This document shows positions 59,872 to 64,000 of a stretch of DNA of 64,000 nucleotides, piece by piece. Under the pieces are notes generated by a model. The model had not been told where the DNA came from. It saw nothing but the letters and a program-made list of their open reading frames with translations, and did no database searches. A program made the position numbers and the translations under genes. Position 1 is the stretch's first letter; each line of letters begins with the position of its first letter. This DNA comes from Klebsormidium nitens. Lineage: Eukaryota; Streptophyta; Klebsormidiophyceae; Klebsormidiales; Klebsormidiaceae. Location: positions 62,001-126,000 of the forward strand of contig DF237087.1 in the NCBI GenBank assembly GCA_000708835.1, given 5' to 3'.

Positions 59872-61949
59872 GTTTCGCTGATTTACATTGACTTCCGAAA
59901 CTAAGAACGATCATATGCCGCAAGGTCACTTGCCAGCATTTTCTTTGCATAAAAGCCATCCGTGGCAAGAGGATGTAGGAAGCTGCCCGATTGGGGATTT
60001 AAGCAGCCGACGGCCTCCAATTGGGACTTTGTTTGTGTGCCTTTGCAATACAGAGATCATGCATGCTTGTTCATGTTGCGAAGCTATCAAGGTTGCAAGC
60101 TTTGGTTGCAAAAATGAAGCTGCGGGCTTAAAGCTGCATATTTTATGCATGGCCAGTTTAAGCCGGACACATACAAACCCGGAACGATCCGGCAAGAGTA
60201 TTAGCCTACTTGAAGGGCGCCAGATCAGCCTCCAGGACCGTAAGGCACACATTTTTTTGTGGCACTGCATTGGAGTCAGAAGCCCTATCCATTGATGTAG
60301 GTTGCCTTACCTATCAAACACCAACCTAGAAACAAACCGCTATTTTGATTCTTTGTGAGTACCCGGAAAGGCAAGGAATCACCACAAGGATAACTGCTTA
60401 CTGCATATGTTATATCGGTACAGCTTCTCCCGATCAACCTGCTAGTTTTACTGTCATCTAATCTAGACTAATTTCACTCACAAACAGACTGACTAAGTTA
60501 CACTATATTTTTCACTAAAACTAGCAGGTTGCTCGGAACTATAGCTGTATGTATCCGTTCTCTCCAAAAAGAACAGACCGTACTCGTACTTCATCGCGAA
60601 TGTTCTCAAATGCAGCGCGGTAAACGCGTAGTCGAGCGGGTTTTGGGTCAGTTTGGGGCTGTGGCTGTCCAGCCATTACCAAAGACTAAGTTCCGGTTCG
60701 ACTGTACACTGTTACCAGTGTGATAAGTGCAAACCGTAGGCTCTAGTTGCTCCGGCCTTGAGGCACGGTGGCACTTTTCATTATTCAGTCTTCAGTACCA
60801 GCTCGCAAATGGCCACCAGCAGCCCCGGCACCTAGCTTTGGTGCCGCTTACGGCACCGTGCTGATGGTACTCAGCTCGCAATGGCACCTTTTGGTGCATT
60901 CATGGCACCCTGCAGCTGCCATCCACTTGGCTTTCTCTGCTTCTATGCTGACTCAATTGGCCAGGGACTTGAGTCAGCTGGCTTGCATGGAGCTTGACTC
61001 ACCTGGCTTGGAGCTTCATTCAGCTAGTCTGGAGCATTTCTGCAAAGTTGCTAAACAGTGTATCTCCATACGTCCTCACGCTGTTAAGGGAAGAGAGGCT
61101 GCCCTCATCAGCCAGGGATTTATGGTGTGCAACCTTGTTTCAAATGCAAGTAAGTCTAATTCCGTAACGGCTGAGTTTGGGGACTAGCCTGAGTCGCTTG
61201 ATCTTCATGGTACGGGTGCTCAACGAAATGTCACAGTCAATGCAGAGGGTTGAAGTTCAACAACAGCACTTGGTGAGTAGCATAGTGCTGCCGGCTGGAA
61301 AGCCGCACGATGCAGGGAAAAGAGTAATTTCCGTGAAACTTAGCAAAGTTCAGGCTTTCAAGCATCATTGCCTCCATTTTGGGGGACGCAGATCTCAGGG
61401 TTTTGTGCACTCTGTGGGTGTCAGAAGGGAGCAAAAGATTAGGGATAGCTGGTCCACATGAAGGCTCGTTCAAGCACGTGGTTTTGCATGAGGGCGCAGG
61501 TCAATACGCGCAAAGTTGAGCATCAAAAAGGCTATGTTGCTGCGTATTAGATCATGTGTGTCTTGGGGTCAGAAAAGCTGTTGTCTCTACATACTTGGGC
61601 AATATACAATGATGATAAGCTGCGAGTCAGTTGTTGGGGACCCAATAGATCAAGTCAAAGATTGGGGGGTTTGAGCTGCCTAATTGCTGCTCAAGGCAGT
61701 GCACTCATTTAGATTTGGGCACCTCAGTTTTCTGGTCTCAGGTCGTTGGCAATCTCCTGAAGTGTCCCTCACAAAGACTGTCTGGATTTAAGGGTTATGA
61801 TGTCAAATGCTTGAAGGACTTACATAGACATGGAGAATGGTTGAAAGACAGTAGCGTCAGATTCTTTGCATCAGTGATTGAACACAGTTCTTAAATTGAG
61901 TTTACTTTTTTCTTCACTTCTTTGTGCTGCAGTTGGGTTCTCTTGGAAC
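59872..61949. other. Region between the two NTPase-nuclease paralogues
   Basis: About 2.1 kb holding the 3' flank of the first gene and upstream sequence of the second. A 139-codon open frame at 60768-61187 has no recognisable motif and is not called. A stretch near 60765-60925 is dense in ggcacc/ggtgcc strings. A possible 5' UTR acceptor (tgctgcag) at 61925-61932 precedes the second gene's ATG. Confidence 0.5.
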
Positions 61950-64000
61950 ATGGCGAGGACTCGCCCCCCCGGAAGGACCAAGTCTGATCACTGGGTTCGT
62001 CAGGCGGCACGACATGCGTGCCCCGCAGACGACAGAGACTGCATTACAATCAGCGCCGAGAAGCAGGAGGCTCTCATCGCTGCTGTCAACACGCGAGGCG
62101 AGGCTGAACCTACCCTGTGCCACCGGCGGCGCCAGGAGTTCGAGGGGGTGCAAGCTGCTTGTGGATCCTCGCCATTCCGTCCTGAGGGCGAGCCCATGCT
62201 GGGACATGCTCAAGTAGCTTCCAAGCGGCCCTCCCTCGAGGTGAGCGAGCTTTGACAGCTTCCGTGTTACGAGCTTTTGCTCGGTTTCTCCAAACTTCCT
62301 TGGGCTGCGGCCACCGGGCCAGAAAAGGAGCGGGCCGCCACAAAAGCTAGAGCCAGGCAACAACTGCAACAACTGGTCGCTTTGAGTCTGGTCTAAGTCA
62401 AGCCCCCCAAACAGGCCGAGTTGCATTGTGAAACAAATACGCAGTAAGTGACTGCCAGAGCCTCGAGCAGGTGATCTGCTTGGTTTAGGAAGCATTGAGT
62501 ATAGAAAAGCCAATGCAAATTGACTGGCAGCCGCACCGGCATGTTTCTCCCGCAGCATCTTGCTCTTGTAACTGACAGCAGCGGCCAGATTATTTGCTTG
62601 GTTTGGGAGCTTCAAAAGTATAGAAGAGTTGGTGCAAATTGACTGCGGACATGCCCGCCAGTTTCAGACTTGATTCGGAACCATGTTTGTGAGGTCGATG
62701 ATCACGGTACCTTCTTCTAACGCGAGGCTTCGATGCAGGACCCATCGCTCGACGCGTGTGCTGCTCAGGGCGTCAGTCCTACGCACTCCCCCCAAGCTGC
62801 CCTCGACAACTCGCAGGACGATGCCTTTAGCTTCTCTACAATCCGGGCGCTCGTGAGAGCCGCGCTGACCGGATCGCCGAATGATTCGAAGAGGGGCCAG
62901 CGCGTCTTTCGGAAGCATGCAGGAACGGTGTGCCGTCGCGCTCGGGAGGAGGCTGGCCCTGCCGGCCTTCTGTGGTCGAGAGCCGCTTGGGAGGGCAGCT
63001 TGCATGCAGCGAAGACCGGCCTCGAGTGGCTGGCAGAAACGTCGGAAGTCGTTCTGCTGGACGGTTTCAAGGAGGTGCTGGCTGCGACAAAGAGGGCTCA
63101 CCTTGAGGGGCTCGAGCAGCCAGCAAGTGCGTCCAGCAGGCCTAGGCATGCGGCAAGAGAGAAGACGGCTGGCATGGCTCGCTCCCCAGCTGGCAATCCT
63201 AGAAAGAGAGCGGCTCAGCGCTCTGCACGTTCACTTGGCAAACCCGCAGACCAAGGTGAGGAGAGCAGCCGATCTGCGAACTTGTCCTTCGTTCAGCTTT
63301 TGATTCTCTTCGTTCAAACCAAGTCTTGAAGTCTGGTCTGGAGAGCAGATGATGCTAGAATGCAGTAACCGGCTGTTTGCATGATCAGTCCTTGTGTCCT
63401 GGCGTCTGCTGGAATTAGAGTCTGGACTAGCAAGAGTTATTGATGGCAGGTGCTTTGGCTTGACTTGGTGCGCTGGACGTTCCAAAGTGTCGAGCTTCGT
63501 AGCTTTTCTGGTGCCGCTGTGAGCCCCGCGTGCCCCAGTCTATTTGCCTGGCTTAGAAGCTCTAGAGTATAGAAGGCCAGGGCATATTGTCTTGCACCAT
63601 GCCGCGTGTTTCCGGACTTCCCGCTTTCAACTGATGGCGTGGACCAGTTTATTTGCCTGGCTTGGAAGCTCTGAAGTATAGATAAGCCAGTGCAAATTGT
63701 CTTGTAACTGATGGCGTGGACCACTTTATTTGCCTGGCTTGGAGACTCTAAGTATAGACAAGCCAGTGCATATTGTCTTGTAACTGAGTACGTTCGCATA
63801 TTCCCCATTTGGAGTGCAGCCCATTGTTGGTACCAGTGTCGTTCTGTAGAATCAATCAAGGCCTTCTATTTAGTGAGTTACTCGACTGCCTCTAGCCTCT
63901 AACCCCACCGTTTGTGTTCTTCAGATGATCTGCATACTCTTCAATGTAACAAGTGTGGCGCCACTGCGGAGTTTGCTCTTCGGGGCAGCAAGGAAGGGGG
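61950..64000 (+). CDS. Second Crinkler/RHS-type paralogue, N-terminal part (runs off window)
   Basis: Exons 61950-62240, 62739-63255 and 63925->64000; phases 0, 1 agree. The start MARTRPPGRTKSDHWVRQAAR aligns with MARGRPHGRSKSDHRVCQAAR of the gene at 53193, and the third exon (LQCNKCGATAEFALRGSKEG) aligns with the zinc-module exon at 54432 (LYCNACGAPAEFGLRGSKEG), joined in the same phase 1. The second exon (172 codons) is rich in Ala, Arg and Ser and has no clear counterpart in the first gene outside its assembly gap. The catalytic part, if present, lies beyond the window. The first ATG context is preceded by an open frame and a likely 5' UTR intron acceptor. Confidence 0.75.
62455..62655 (+). 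repeat. Two copies of an intronic repeat in the paralogue's intron 1
   Basis: The unit tgcttggttt(a/g)ggaag...agtatagaa...ggtgcaaattgactg occurs at about 62478 and 62596, roughly 118 bp apart. It is related to the repeats at 63538-63790. Confidence 0.82.
63535..63790 (+). repeat. Three copies of the same intronic repeat in the paralogue's intron 2
   Basis: The unit tttatttgcctggcttggaa...aagtatagataagccagtgca...attgtcttg occurs at about 63540, 63650 and 63726. The last two copies are nearly identical, including ttgtaactgatggcgtggacc between them, indicating recent tandem duplication. Confidence 0.9.

Noticed and set aside
60768-61187. 139-codon frame between the paralogues
   Set aside because: Low-complexity start region with ggcacc-rich DNA and no motif; no splice partners seen.
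61914-62615. 233-codon minus-strand frame opposite the second paralogue
   Set aside because: It mirrors exon 1 of the plus-strand gene, which is supported by similarity to the gene at 53193; the antisense translation has no features.

Overview
This is eukaryotic nuclear DNA. The genes are split by many GT-AG introns, mostly 150-900 bp. The gene set (UGT80-type sterol glucosyltransferase, plant-type TAF1 with a ubiquitin-like segment and one bromodomain, SCYL1, deoxyhypusine hydroxylase, a CPBP membrane protease, two germin-like cupins) points to the green lineage. Roughly balanced base composition and germin-like proteins suggest a streptophyte, perhaps a charophyte alga of the Klebsormidium kind. 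That assignment is inference. A 372-bp run of N shows this is an assembled scaffold.

Layout: 1-6758 (+) 3' part of a sterol 3-beta-glucosyltransferase; 7580-9007 (-) CPBP protease; 10009-17355 (+) SCYL1 pseudokinase; 17356-20196 intergenic with a ~150-bp degenerate tandem repeat; 20197-22599 (+) and 24984-27913 (-) two germin-like genes tail to tail with a decayed exon copy between them; 30227-44593 (-) a complete 13-exon TAF1; 45295-48978 (+) deoxyhypusine hydroxylase, head to head with TAF1; 49979-52181 (-) an unrecognised F-box-like/membrane gene with one frame break; 53193-59871 (+) a Crinkler/RHS-type P-loop NTPase plus REase-fold nuclease gene; 61950->64000 (+) the start of a paralogue of it. 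The conserved genes do not form a functional cluster. Each is an ordinary housekeeping locus. The accessory part is the pair at 53-64 kb.

Two things stand out. First, across at least six genes, introns carry decaying tandem copies of the neighbouring exon edge, including the splice site. Spacing ranges from about 80 to 195 bp and many steps fall near 135-155 bp. One copy, in the first germin gene, is still open, in frame and has its own acceptor, so it could give a longer isoform. Second, the Crinkler/RHS-like gene has an N-terminal zinc-binding module, a run of symmetric phase-1 exons, and an exon encoding a 2A-like peptide (GGIEINPGP) of the kind found at the N-termini of some LINE retrotransposon proteins. 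This suggests assembly by exon shuffling with a retrotransposon contribution.

Exon coordinates were read by eye from splice consensus, phase continuity and family conservation. All CDS entries are spans with exon lists in the evidence. UTRs were not delimited.
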